Positions 33,603 through 45,480 of a DNA stretch of 64,000 nt are shown here, in pieces. Position 1 is the stretch's first letter; the number at the start of each line of letters is the position of its first letter. The stretch covers positions 375,516,707 to 375,580,706 of the forward strand of contig JAVHZZ010000001.1 in the NCBI GenBank assembly GCA_036250195.1, given 5' to 3'. This stretch comes from Mixophyes australis. Lineage: Eukaryota; Chordata; Amphibia; Anura; Limnodynastidae. The translations under genes and the position numbers were made by a program. The notes beneath the pieces were generated by a model. It was not told the DNA's origin and ran no database searches. It saw only the letters and a list, made by a program, of their open reading frames with translations.

Positions 33603-34110
33603 TTAACCCTCATTTATTATTGACCTCATTTGGCTACAACTTACCCGACCTTTGGCTTATTATCCTCGATTTTGCTTCTGCCAACTTTTCCATCCTTCTG
33701 AGACCCCGGAACTTTGTACTAATGTTTTGATGGCACCCAGCGGCGCACGGAGGATTGTCGGTTTCCCCCCGCCGACCCATAAAAAACCAAAAAACGAGAG
33801 AGAGCTGCTGCGCATGCGCAGCAGCTCCGTTTCGCCAGCGCTGTCCTATACAGCAGCCGCGGCGCTGTCTAAGAAGCGTCTGCGGCGGTGCTGTATACAA
33901 TACAATACAATGCCGCGGCTGCTGTATAGGACAGTGGCCACTTAGCTAGCGCAGGGGGGGGGGGGTTGCTAGAGACTCTGAAACCCCCCCTGCGTGCGCC
34001 ACTGGCACCCGAGTTCCAGAAGAGTTTCTCTAAAATTAAAATTTCTATTATAAGTAAAGGTGAATAGGCTTGCTCACTTGTACCCACTCTACTGATGCTG
34101 ATGTCAGATG
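33603..34110 (+). repeat. Filled copy of the repeat at 12,490-12,730
   Basis: The outer parts (33,607-33,738 and 34,003-34,110) match the reverse complement of 12,490-12,730. The middle is a 264-bp MITE. Confidence 0.8.
33739..34002. mobile_element. hAT-type MITE with verified empty site
   Basis: TGGCACCC flanks both ends (33731-33738 and 34003-34010). Termini AGCGGCGCACG and CGTGCGCCAC are inverted. A perfect 23-bp inverted repeat (33841-33863 with 33912-33934) forms a central hairpin. The related repeat at 12,490-12,730 holds one uninterrupted copy of the target. No coding capacity. Confidence 0.9.
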
Positions 34111-34585
34111 TTACAATATGACGTGATCCTTATATTCTTGGCATAGGATTTAGGCATAGGTTTTAAGGAGGGAGTACATCTAAACACTGTTTGCCTAAAG
34201 AAAATCTGCAGTATCACTTATTACCAGCAATTTGTACTCCCATTCAAATGTTGCATATTCATTGTACAATGTAGTTTGTAGACCAGGATTTATATACTTA
34301 TGCAATTGTTATGTGCGCCAAGTGGTTATGTGCATTCACATCAAACATTGGGGCTGATGCAGAGTGTCATGTACGTACATTTCTGTAATGTATTTTGCGT
34401 GAAATGATCTGCTCATGCCAGGAAAGTGGGCACGTGTATACGCACCTATGCAAACTTACACAATTCTGGCACTTATGCCCATCTGCTCCTGGAAAGGCGG
34501 GTTGGGGGTGTGAGTGCAGAGGAGGGGTGTTTACACAAATGCATCTCATGCACACTTGTAGAAACACACATATAAGCCTTGGAGG
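34111..34585. other. Gene-free stretch
   Basis: Chance frames only. GGGGCTGATGCAGAGTG near 34,352 resembles a terminal block of foldback repeats, but no clear partner was found. Confidence 0.35.
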
Positions 34586-34665
34586 CAGGGCCCGATTATC
34601 TGCAGGGCTTTATGGGCCCAGGGGCCTCGGGCAGCTGGGGGGCCCTAAAGAAAGATCTGCTGGCA

Positions 34666-34710
<45 letters not shown>

Positions 34711-35157
34711 TTTTTCCATACTGCTGACGATTGCTGCCAGTGCAGGCATATATATTCCAGCGCTCCGTATTATACCCCAATATCTATGTATTAATGTACC
34801 TTATGTATGTTCAACAATTTGTAGGAGTGCAATAGTTTGTAAACAAATGGTGGTTTATTAAGGTTAAAACAATACTAATATTTGTAACAACCATTTATTA
34901 TTTACCTATGCTAAAACCAGTTAGCATTGTTTTAACCTTAATAAACCACCATTTGTTTCAAACTATTGCACTCCTACAAATTGTATGTTGAACATATATA
35001 AGGTACATTAATCCATAGATATATTTTTTGCTTTTTGAAAATACAGAGCAGGTATATTAAAATAAACATTTGTCAAGCGGCGTATGCCCAATCCAATATT
35101 ACTGGGGGAGGGGGGGGGGCCTAGCCCAGGGGCCCACAGTGTCTTAATCCGGCCCTG
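34586..35157. mobile_element. hAT-type element, CAGGGCCGG family, with nested foldback
   Basis: Starts CAGGGCCCGATTATC, ends CTTAATCCGGCCCTG. Flanks CTTGGAGG and CTGGGACG match 6 of 8, suggesting a decayed duplication. It shares the GGCCCAGGGGCCTCGGGC block with 17,784-18,154. A TA microsatellite (34,671-34,706) and a large foldback (34,781-35,021) lie inside. Confidence 0.65.
34781..35021. repeat. Foldback with arms of about 97 bp
   Basis: Left arm TATCTATGTATTAATGTACC...GTTAAAACAATACTA (34,781-34,876) pairs with the right arm (34,922-35,021), with only a few substitutions and small indels. The loop is about 46 bp. The arms encode nothing recognisable. It may be a separate MITE nested in the hAT element. 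Confidence 0.88.
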
Positions 35158-36389
35158 CTGGGACGCATATCTTCTGCTGGGACGCATATATTTTGCACCT
35201 GCTATAGAGCAGGTGTAAATACTTGCTGCTGCTGCTGATGATGACTTGTGGCACACAATGCGTATACACTGCTAATGCAGAGGCAGATGCAGCTCAAAAT
35301 GTTTAATGCTTTGCATATGGACGGGAATGTGATATTTTTTGCTGTTTTCTCCTTTATTACAGTGATTTAATCGCATTTGCGCCCATCTATACATCAGCAC
35401 CATTATGTACAAATTATATGAAAAAACAAAAAGCTATTTTAAATCCCTCTGACATTCAGCATGTCTTTTTTATTCTCCTATCCCTGGATGTATTGCATCC
35501 ACTTTCAAAAATTACTGATGTTTATTGAGAATACATCGGCAGACTAACATTTTGGAAAAAATGTTAGACAAGGAGTCCAAGGAGTAAATGTATGAATCTC
35601 CGGTTTTGTCAAATCACCGATTTTCGGCAATTTTGCCATTCATATCGAAAACGGCAAATTTAATTAAAGGCAAAACTGCCAGATTTTTAAAGTTGTAGTA
35701 ACTTTATTAATATTGCTGCAGACATTTCAAAAACGTACAATCAAGTGATTTCTAGCAAAATAAAAATAAAATTAAACGCAATTTAAGCCATGCTCGCTTA
35801 AATTCCTACAAAACATATCACTGTAACTATACAGTTTCCATGCTGTTGAATTCAGTCTAAAAAATGTCAATGGACATACTATATCATCTTAGAAAAATAA
35901 TTAAGCAGGCTTGCTGCTCGACAGTTTGTAATAGCTACTGTTGAATTGAAAGCTCTTTTTAAATTATAGGACAAAATTGCCTGAGGAGAAATGGCAGATG
36001 AGTAGCTAAAGAAATGTGAGAAGGAAAAATAATGTGTGACAGAAGTGTAACAGATTGGTGTTGGCTGGATACAGACTGGTTTCAAATGTACATAAAAGAA
36101 AACATATTATAGTGACACATTATTTAACACTCAGTCTTGAGTGATTGTGTCAACGGTGTTAATAAAAATAATGAACCATTGTTGCCTAATCTTTTTCTAC
36201 ATCACTCATGATTCCATAAATGAGTAGACCAAACATCAAATGCCCTGAAACATTTTACCCTCCCCAACTAAAGAATAAAATTGAAGTCTTTAATCCTTAT
36301 TTAACACAATGGAAAAATATATTAAACCATTATGGTTTAATCAATTATACATCGGTCTAGGTTATATAAATGTTCAGTCCAAACACCAT
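35158..36389. other. Gene-free stretch
   Basis: CTGCTGGGACGCATAT is duplicated in tandem at 35,156-35,190. The rest is AT-rich with no coding or repeat signal. Confidence 0.4.
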
Positions 36390-36564
36390 GGGGTATATTT
36401 ACTAAACTGTGGGTTTGAAAAAGTGGAGATTTTGCCTACAGCAACCAATCAGATTGTAGTTAGCATTTATTCAGTACATTCTACAAAATGACAGCTAGAA
36501 TCTGATTGGTTGCTATAGGCAACATCTCCCCTTTTTCAAACCCGCAGTTTAGTAAATATACCCC
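36390..36564. mobile_element. Foldback MITE, CAACCAATCAGATTCTAG family
   Basis: GGGGTATATTTACTAAACTG at the left pairs with CAGTTTAGTAAATATACCCC at the right, and the interior halves (GCAACCAATCAGATT, AATCTGATTGGTTGC) pair too. The whole unit can fold into one hairpin. Other copies are at 2,959 (half) and 45,107. Confidence 0.88.
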
Positions 36565-36607
36565 CCAATGTCTTTACGTCCCTGTCTAAAGAATAAAAGC
36601 ATTGTTG

Positions 36608-36729
36608 AGGGCAGATTCAATTCTCTGTGTTGCTCATAGATCTGCGAGCAAAAATCAGTGGAGAAATTACCGTAGTAACGGTAATCATGCGCAGCCACGT
36701 TGTTCTAAAGAACAATTGAATCTGCTCCT
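36608..36729. mobile_element. Foldback MITE, GCAGATTCAATT family
   Basis: Left end GGGCAGATTCAATTCTC, right end GAACAATTGAATCTGCTCC. Contains GCGAGCAAAAATCAG, shared with the element at 46,943-47,156. Confidence 0.65.
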
Positions 36730-36734
36730 TGGTG

Positions 36735-37942
36735 TCTAATTTATGTATCTGCTAAATTACCTACAGACTGATCCATCCCTAAAAAACATATATTTGATAT
36801 TGGGTAGGAAACTTTGGCACAGAGCTCTCTCAGGAGTCAAAAAAAATTGGGGAAAATGCAAGTAGCTACAGTTAAATTAAATTAAATTAAATAAAACATG
36901 TTGTCATGGTATTAGATGACATGAGACATCTATCTGGGTTTTATCCAATGATTTGCAAATGTCAGCTGCAGGTTGGAGACCTAGTACAGCTTTACAGAGA
37001 CAACAAATATTTTTTTGTGTTCTCTTTTGACAAAACGATATCGAAATCCCACAGAGAAATGCGTAAACCATATTCTCACAGCTGCCCAATTGTTCCATTA
37101 GTCCACAATAGAAGTGTGTGGACCCACCACCTATGTCATATCTACAGCAGAGACTAAACTCTGCTTATAGAATGGAACAAATGATCACACAATTACTTTA
37201 TAAAAAGGCGATTTTTTGCTGCATATGGTCCTCTTATTTTCCCTAAGGAACTCTGATGTTATAATTATTTGATTCAATACACCATTGAGTATATGGGACT
37301 TATCCACTTATGAAATAATTTGCTCTGGCACTTAACCACACACATGAAACTGCCTAACCTCTCTTTTTTCCCCACTAACTTTCCTCTGGTTAAATCGTTG
37401 GAACACTTTGTTACTTACTGTGTTGCTTGTCTTTGTGATATGTTTTTTATCAATGTCAGAAGCTCTTAGTAAAAGCTATGTATAAATGCAAAGTCTTTGT
37501 TCTTCATTTGAAATAACAGGAAAAATAAAATTGACACCTATATGTAGTCATCTTTTTACAATTAGTAAAAAATATGACAGCACATCCAAATTAAAGAAAA
37601 ATCCCCTCTGTGCGCCTTTGGTAGTGGGCAGTTTCAGTGTGAACTTGCATCAAAATGGACAAGAAACAGGGGGGGAGGACATATGTGACTTTTTAAGATG
37701 TATTTTAATACATTATTTAACCATTTTGCTGCTCAAGCTCCTTTTCAAATTTGGACCTCATGTGGCCGCATCCTATGTGTGTATATTTCATGCGTTTGGT
37801 AATCTTTTAATTGTATTGACTTAATTTTAAACTTTTTTCTGTTAACTCAAATAATAGGGGCACCATAGGACAGGCGATCAGAGTTTTAAAGGACCAAGAT
37901 CCTTTCATTTCTGATATGGATGGCTAGATAGATAGATGGATG
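36735..37942. other. Gene-free stretch
   Basis: AT-rich. A 112-residue frame at 37486-37824 has no recognisable motif, no Kozak-like context and ordinary composition; I take it as chance. Confidence 0.4.
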
Positions 37943-38058
37943 TCTGCCTGTCTGTGTGTATGTTAGGGAATTTAGACTGTAAGCTCCAGTGGAGCAGGGA
38001 CTGATGAGAATGAGTTTTCTGTACAGCGCTGCGGAATCAGTGGTGCTATATAAATAAA

Positions 38059-38087
<29 letters not shown>
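37943..38087 (+). mobile_element. V-SINE-like tail, 5'-truncated
   Basis: TTTAGACTGTAAGCTCCAGT, GCAGGGACTGATGAGAATG, CAGCGCTGCGGAATCAGTGG and CTATATAAATAAATGATGATG follow the SINE tail exactly. The head and centre are absent. Confidence 0.78.
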
Positions 38088-38089
<2 letters not shown>

Positions 38090-39956
38090 TGGATAGATAA
38101 CCATGTAGCCCAATAGTACACTTTAAACCTAATCAAATATATTAATGACTTGACTGTAACAACAAATGTTCCTCTAGGATCATGTATCTCTATTATGTCT
38201 TCTATCAAGTTGAATAATTGTGCAGCAATATAACACCAGATTTGTCAGCTATGGTTTCAGCATGAGACATACACTAAAGAGATGGCTAGGGACAGACAGG
38301 TGGCAGACAAAGGTAAGTGCTTTAAAGTCACACTACCAATACATGCAGACTAGGCAAAACCTGCATATTCAGCTCTACTGTGCCATGATCTGTAAGATGA
38401 TTGCCTAAAGAGATTCCATACATTCTAGTGACATACCTGCGTATAGCTTCTCTATTAACAAGAACCAATGGCTTTTTAATGAATCCAATATTTAGTCCGT
38501 AAACAGCCATTGTTGTACTTTGCAACCACTACACAAGATATGCACATAAAACACTACCACAATATATACACATAAAGTACTGCACACTGACCAGGCATTT
38601 CTCAACTCACCAACACTATATATAGTTACATGGCATGAGACTCGTTAATAATATACAGTAATCCATTTCAACGATCAGACCTACACTTGCACTGAACTAG
38701 TCAAGGCTAATATATGCTTGGGTGCTATGAAATTTGCCTTACGTTATTAAATCCCCTACTGCATTATAATTATGTTTATTTTTTGTATTGCTTATTGTTT
38801 AGTTTCAATTTTTCTGGTTAGATATTGTTCAATATATAAAGTAATAAATATTTATACATAGTCAAAGAAAAACGTTTCTCCTGCCATTTTATTCCAGAAA
38901 GCAAAACAGTGTGTTATTTAATTACACAGATAAAATGCCTTGAATGTGAGGCACACATGTACTGATTAGGTACAGATAAAGCATACCCCCCCTTTTGCCT
39001 TCTTTTGATGCTAGACAAAGCATATCTGATCGGAAGGTTTATGGCTTCTTGCTTTAAAGCCAGTAGGCTTGGGATAGATTAAATCAACTAGTCACAGTGG
39101 GGTCATTGAGGGGTTATACTTAGAAATGAAAGAATTAGGATGTACGCCCTTCTGCTGGCGGAAAAAGATAATTTAATTTTTTATTTTTTTTAAAAACATA
39201 CAATCTAAACTTTGTGGAGATCCTCTAACCTTCAGCCTAATTTGTAAATTCAAATTATATATTTTTAAACCATGTAGCTTGAGATTTTAATACAGGCAAT
39301 GAAAGCATTACATTGTTATTCCCAGTTTTATTATAAAGGATTCTTTATATTCCTAATACCTAGCTGTGGGTAGGGGGTCTTATGTTTTTATTTGTATAAT
39401 AACTGATCTGCCAAATCTATTCTTATAATATTCAACATCCATTTGTTAATAGCATTATTATAAATGGTGCATTACTTTTTGCCAAGAATCCAATGCAGTT
39501 TGATTAAAGTTAAACATTTTTCTTTTCTTATTTTATTTTACATGCACTATGATAAGATGTCAGTATTCCAGTTTTGTGCAATATCTATATACGCACAGAT
39601 GAGCCCCGCTAACTTTTGTGTTTATATTTCATGCTTTTTCAATCCCAAAGAAACAGACGTTATTTTTATCATTTTCTACAGAATATTTTTTATTTAATTG
39701 TATTATTTCAACATACAGCAAGCCATCCATCCACTTTATCTGTTTTAATATCAGTATTAAGCAATTTTTTTTTATTAACAGCAGTGTCTCCTAAGTTTAC
39801 TGTATATCATTGAAATAAACATCAAACATCACACTCCAAGCTTACTTTATTTGTTATCAAAATCATACTTGTACCACCAGGTCTGGCCCTGCCAAAAATA
39901 AAACACCACTGTTATAATTCATCACAGAGGATTACTTACTGTACTTTACTTGAAAC
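38088..39956. other. Gene-free stretch
   Basis: AT-rich DNA with only short chance frames. I see no repeat termini. Confidence 0.4.
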
Positions 39957-42100
39957 CAGGGCCGGACTGGCCATCTGGCACTTCTGGCATTTGCCAGAAG
40001 GGCCGATGGTCAGTTGGGCCGGTCCGGTCCCCTGCGCAGCGATCATGTGAGTATTTGTACTCACATGATTGCATCCAGGGCAGTCAGTGTAGTACAGCCT
40101 GTCACTGACAGGCTTCCTGGTGGCTGGCTCCTCCCCAGGAACCAGCCACCAAATGAAATGTGCCGCGCACAGCGCTACACAGGTCCTGGCCGGGTCCTTC
40201 AAGCTGTCTGAGGAGCGGACAGCAGAAGAAAGCAGAAAAATGCAGAAGACAGCGGAGATGAGTAGAGACATGAAGGTGAATACACTAAAGGGGGGGGTGA
40301 GGTGGATTGTACATAGAAAACGGGGAGAGGAGGGAGGATGTCACATAGAAAACGGGGAGAAGTGAAAGGATGCCACTGGGGGGGATAAGAGACAGTATGC
40401 CACTGGGGGGGGGGGGGGAATAAGAGACAGTATGCCACTGGGGGGGGAGAAATAAGGGACAGTATGCCACTCAGGGGATGGGGGGTATAAGAGACAGTAT
40501 GCCACTCAGGGGATGGAGGGGTATAAGAGACAGGATGCCACTCAGGGGCTGGGGGGGTATAAGAGACAGGATGCCACTCAGGGGATGGGGGTGGGATAAG
40601 AGACAGGATGCCACTCAGGGGATGAGGGGGGGGGGATAAGAGACAGGATGCCACCCAGGAGACAGGATGCCACTCAGGGGGGGAGAAGAGCCAGGATGCC
40701 ACTCAGGGAGGGGGGGGGGGAGAAGAGCCAGGATGCCACTCAGATGGGGTGAGAAGAGCCAAGATGCCACACAGGAGGAAGAGAAAGGATGCCACACAGA
40801 AAACGGGGGGGAGGGGGGGGATACTGTATAGTCCATAATTATTCCTAATGAATATATAAACTCACAGTGTATGCAAATATAATTTAGTGGTGTTAATATA
40901 TTCACTCTGTGGCATAATATGATTTGAGGGCACTATTGTGGCATAATATCAACTGGGGGCAGTATTGTGGTATAATATCATTTGGGCGTACTATTATATG
41001 AACTGGGGCACTATTGTGGCATAATATGATTTGGGGGTTATTAATTGAAAGTGGGGATCTTTGGGAAAAAAATAACGTTTATTTATTAAATGTGAATATT
41101 AATTATTTAATGGCAGTGATGGTTGGGGGAAATAGGTATATTTCTTAAACGTAAATGCGATTTAATTTATTGTTGGGGCTGTTTGGAGGGAGGTATATAG
41201 GTTTATTAAACGTGAATACTAGTATTTTAATGTTTAGACTGGAGGGAGGTCTAATTATAAAACATGGGTTGCATTGATTAAACACCAGGGCTGGTTGGAG
41301 GTTTCTAAATTACATGTACCCATTTTTTTTTCAAAATAGGGCCTCCAGCATTCGAGGATCCAGACAAGCAGCTACTAAAGACACCAGCAGCCACAGGTGG
41401 TGAAAGTGACAAGAACACTGGTGGGGAATTCCCGAATTTTGGGGACTGTCTCGTTTAGTGAGATTTGGTCCGACTACAAGATCAGTTGGAAGGTAAGTCC
41501 CGCTTCCTACTGTACTGCTTGTGAAGGCAGAGCTGCGTGCAGCTAACAGTATTGCACACAGTATTGCCTGTGTATTTGTCTAACATTTTGTCTAATATGA
41601 TAACCATCTTACATAATAGGGGCCCCCTGTCTTAAATACCCCTGCCCCCCAGGCATTAATCCAGCTGTGGTTAGGATGAGGGAGCGGATAGCTGCTTCCA
41701 GTCCCTGGATAGGACACACACTGCAGAGCAAGCCGAGGAGCTCTAAGTCTCACAAGATGGTAATCTCGTGAGACTAAGAGCTTCCCTGCTGACTCTATAG
41801 GAAGTTCCCACCCTGATGGAGGTCAGCAGCAGCAGAAGCATAGATAAGTACAGTGGGCTGGGGGTGTCATAATGTGCCTGGGGGGATGGTGTGATGTGGA
41901 TGAGAGGGCGTGATAAATGTAATGTTTTATTATAATGTACGTATCAATCCCCCATGTTGGCCACACCCACAACACGATGTGGCCACACCCTTTTCAGCGC
42001 CACCGCGCAGCGACGGCACACAATTTCTTTCCTGCTGGGCCTCAGGTGGGCCTGTGTAATTTAAATGCCAGGGCTGATTTTTAGTCCCAGTCCGGCCCTG
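39957..42100. mobile_element. 2.1-kb hAT-type element, CAGGGCCGG family
   Basis: Ends CAGGGCCGGACTGG and CCAGTCCGGCCCTG are perfect 14-bp inverted repeats. CTTGAAAC occurs on both sides (39949-39956 and 42101-42108), an exact 8-bp duplication. There is no transposase. The interior has a G-rich minisatellite (40,360-40,790) and short tracts reading TGTGGCATAATATGA that repeat four times near 40,910-41,030. It is the largest non-autonomous hAT-type copy in the window. Confidence 0.93.
40360..40790. repeat. Minisatellite, unit about 35-40 bp
   Basis: GAGACAGGATGCCACTCAGG with variable G runs and GGGATAA spacers repeats about 11 times, with sub-variants (GAGACAGTATG, GAGCCAGGATG). The Pro/Ser/His-rich frames on the minus strand come from this repeat and are not genes. 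Confidence 0.93.
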
Positions 42101-42108
42101 CTTGAAAC

Positions 42109-42889
42109 ATAAATGATAGCCTAGATATGCAGCTTGTCAGTGTTAATTCACATTACCCTATTGGTACACAATATAATGTATTGAAGTATCATGTACAGAA
42201 AAGAAAAAGTTGTCTTGACAGTGTTATGAATAAATGCAAAAGTTCTATTTTTCATATAAATTGTAGTTAAAAAACCCTACATCCATCATATACTGCTTTA
42301 TCAATTCAATGGGAAATGTCTATCCTGCAGTGGTCTAAATGGAAATGACAGATAGGAAAACCAATTAGACTTCTGCAACTTGACATAATATAGCTGTGAC
42401 TTTACTATATGAAGTACTACAAGCAGGAGGGGTCAATACGCATACAGCCAATCAGAATTGGCTCGGTAGTGATGCTGATGTCATCATCATCACGTATCTA
42501 TAAATCAGGCATTTGGCACCTTCTAAAGACACGCCTCCTAAGAAGCGTATATGGAGATGCTTGCAAATGTTATTAAGTATCATCCCAAGGGGGCAGTTTA
42601 CACTTCTACGTAGATGCCCTTACTGTACTCATCTTATGCTTGCCTACTCCCCTCTCCAGTTGTAAAAGACTGCAAGTCTAAGATAATTCAAATTTAAATA
42701 CACAGTAAGGAAATACGTATATTTATGTCCTACAAATGGACATAGGTCCCATTCTAAATGGCACCCTAAGTATGCAACTTTTTTCCAGTTTACTTATCTA
42801 CCTCAACACCGAAAACAATCAGCTGGTATGTTTAATATATCCTACCAAACTTACATTATGTAATACCAGAACCAGCATATGAAACATAT
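42109..42889. other. Gene-free stretch
   Basis: AT-rich. CTCGGTAGTGATGCTGATG...CATCATCATCACG near 42,470 is a small inverted repeat. Nothing coding. Confidence 0.4.
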
Positions 42890-44090
42890 TTGTGAAATGA
42901 AAATAAAACAAAAAAGTCCCAAGCGCAGGCAGATGGATATAGAGAATGATAAAAGGCAAAAATGTAACCTGCTGGTGTAAAAAGAGTCTGTGGGCTCTTT
43001 AAAATAATACTGATGAAAAAGAGAAACAGCGCTGGAAACCAATTGCCTATGCCATAAATGAGTTCGTGAAATAGTAAAAAGCAAACAATTTATTGAAATA
43101 TCAATCAATTAAAAAAAAAATATATATAATATAATATCCTCTATAAAATATCACAGCATTAAATATATATTAATACTTAAATTGACCACAGATAAACACA
43201 ATGCACACAACACTGTTAATGGATCAAAAATAGACCAATAATGAAAATGAAGTTATATCATAGAGTCCGGATGACATACTAGGAACATGAGGGTTAATTA
43301 GCGGTACTTCATGGTACTTGTCCGATCTGAATAAAACAATCACTATTTGGCCGAAGGACTAGAAGTCTCAATAATTAATCCTTCTATATCCTGTTTCCGC
43401 CTTTCACAAAGTGCTGATAGAATGAATAAATTCCACATAAGTCTTATCAAGTGTTTTTTTTCAAACTCAATACATGTAAAAATCCATAGAATAAATAGAT
43501 AAAACTGCTTCATAGGATATATAGATCTCCGCAATAATAAAATGTGCTAGAGTCCAATAATGTGGGTTACCTTAAGATGATTTTAGGATTGAATAGCAAA
43601 CCCACTTTATCCAATTCCACTGGTCTCTAAACGAAGCACACAGTAAACAACTTCAATCCAGCTAAACAAATATACAGCCGTCCGGGTTTTAGTAATACTC
43701 AGCGTACATGCTGAAAGCAATCTCCTTCCCCAGTCAATCACGGCTTAGGGTTATCTTGGAATGAAATGTCAATCCCGCTTTATCCGCTCCCACTGGTCTC
43801 CAATCGTAGCACACTGTGAACACTTAGAATCCAATGAAACGAGTGTTCAGCCGTCTGGATAATAATAATACTCAGCGTGCACGCTGAAAGCAATCTCCTT
43901 CCCCAATCACTGGCGGCTGGTATTCAAAGGGATTAAGCTGGTATAAAGGTAAAGTTGTCGCCGAGAAAAGGTTCATATCATGTAGAAGCAGATTCAAAGT
44001 ATAACAATTGCTAATGCAAAAGAATTATTACCTAACGCGTTTCATCGTAAAAACGATTTCCTCAGAGGCATTGATACATCTTTTTCACCA
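42890..44090 (-). mobile_element. Penelope-type terminal region without coding part
   Basis: The style matches the 1-1,077 region: internal duplications followed by a GCGTTTCA...hairpin...CTCAG motif. Two copies of a 173-bp unit lie side by side, with CTGAAAGCAATCTCCTTCCC at 43,711 and again at 43,884, both preceded by TACTCAGCGT. No RT or endonuclease is present between 42,890 and 44,090, so this is either an isolated terminal repeat or a non-autonomous derivative. Confidence 0.45.
44039..44065 (-). ncRNA. Hammerhead-like ribozyme motif
   Basis: On the minus strand CTGAGGA (complement of 44059-44065) fits the CUGANGA core. One unpaired A follows, then a 5-bp stem with a four-base loop (ATCGT-TTTT-ACGAT, 44044-44057), then GAAAC (44039-44043). 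The next bases, GCGTTAGGTA, allow the minimal two-pair stem III ending GU-A that is known in Penelope-type hammerheads. Stem I is weak: only a distal AATGC/GCATT match is visible. Activity is uncertain. Confidence 0.5.
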
Positions 44091-44826
44091 ATATTTGTGA
44101 AATGCCCAGCACAACTTATTTTAATTTATTTTTACTTAAGGGTAGTAATAAAAAATATTCAGATGGAGTTTGACTGTAAAAAATTGCACTTAACTGAAAA
44201 ATATTGTACTGGCCAAAAGTCAATTATTGTACCAAGGGGCCTCAAATGTCATATTCCTAAAAGTTAAATTGATTTTAAATATATTAGATGGGAAGAAATG
44301 ACATCCTTGTATAAATGATGCACCACTGTGTGTGGTGTATGGTTGTATGTCCCGTCTCTCCTCATTACAATAGCGCTCCATAATCCCAACTTTCCTCATT
44401 TATCATCTGCATAACTGAAATAATGGCAAGAAATAAGTATATTCTACAACATATTTAAAATAATATTTTTATACAGGCAGGCATAAAAATGGAAAAAAAA
44501 ATTAAATTGTTTAAACAAGGGGCAGCCTGCTTCCCCTGCAACTCTGCTGCCCTATACCTGGGCCTATGGGGTCTTTCCACCAATCCAGGTCTGGTGTCAT
44601 ACACTGAGTACACCTGCAGCTGGACCAGGAGCTTTTCCTTCACTCTGCAAGCTGCTGCACCCACCCTTGTTCTCTTGACAGGTGCAACAATATAACTCAG
44701 GAGAGTAAGAACTACTTATCTTCACTAAGTCAGACCTCAAGCACCACAAGGGCTGTTGGGGAATAGAGAGAAAGAAAAAATGCATGAGGCAGTGAAGGGA
44801 CTGTAAACCTGGCAGGGACTGCTGTG
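44091..44826. other. Gene-free stretch
   Basis: No coding or repeat signal that I can name. Confidence 0.4.
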
Positions 44827-45480
44827 TATCATTATTATTTATTATTTATTTGTAATGCGTTACAAAGGGTCCGCAGTCACAGCATCGTACAATGAGGGAG
44901 AGCAAACAATATCAATTAACAAAGAGAACAAATAGCATACATAGTACATACATAGTATAATTGATATAACAGTTACACAGTATGGCAGAACAACTGCCAG
45001 TTGCACAATGACCAAAATAGAAATGAGTTCCATAGTAAAAGGGGGTTGGGAGGATAAAACAGGAAGCATGGGCAGATCAAATGGAGATAAATGCTAAGGA
45101 GACTAAGGGGTAAATGTATCAAGCTGAGAGTTTGCCGGCGGGTTTGAAAAGTGGAAATGTTGCCTATAGCAACCAATCAGATTCTAGCTGTCATTTTGTA
45201 GAATGCACTAAATAAATGACAGTTAGAATCTGATTGGTTTTTCAAACCCAGCGGAAAACTCTCAGCTTGATACATTTACCCCCTAAGACCTGGTAGAGTG
45301 CTAGACAAGGGCACGCAGATGGATAGTGAAGATGGGAAAATAGGCATAATGAATACCCTGCTAATGGGAACCTACAATCTAGAGGGGCAGACACAAAGAG
45401 GGGGAGGGGCTATTAGGGGAAGGACAATAGGGGATCAGGAGGAGGACTGCTAGGCTTTGATGAAGAGATGCTGCTAAGGT
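44827..45480 (-). mobile_element. L2-like LINE 3' end, interrupted
   Basis: TTATTATTTATTATTTATTT followed by TTACAAAGGGTCCGCAG matches the 3' end of the copy at 11,826. Its other end near 45,470 (TTTGATGAAGAGATGCTG, minus strand) fits the last codons of the LINE protein. A foldback MITE at 45,107-45,282 splits it. Confidence 0.6.
45107..45282. mobile_element. Foldback MITE, best-preserved copy
   Basis: A perfect 27-bp inverted terminus begins GGGGTAAATGTATCAAGCTG. CTAA lies on both sides (45103-45106 and 45283-45286), or TAA if the G/C runs are counted as five. The interior carries CAACCAATCAGATTCTAGCT and its inverted partner. It sits inside an L2-like 3' UTR. Confidence 0.9.

Noticed and set aside
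40199..40905. Pro/Ser/His-rich minus-strand open frames of up to 167 residues
   Set aside because: They are translations of the G-rich minisatellite inside the hAT-type element; several frames are open at once because the unit is repetitive.
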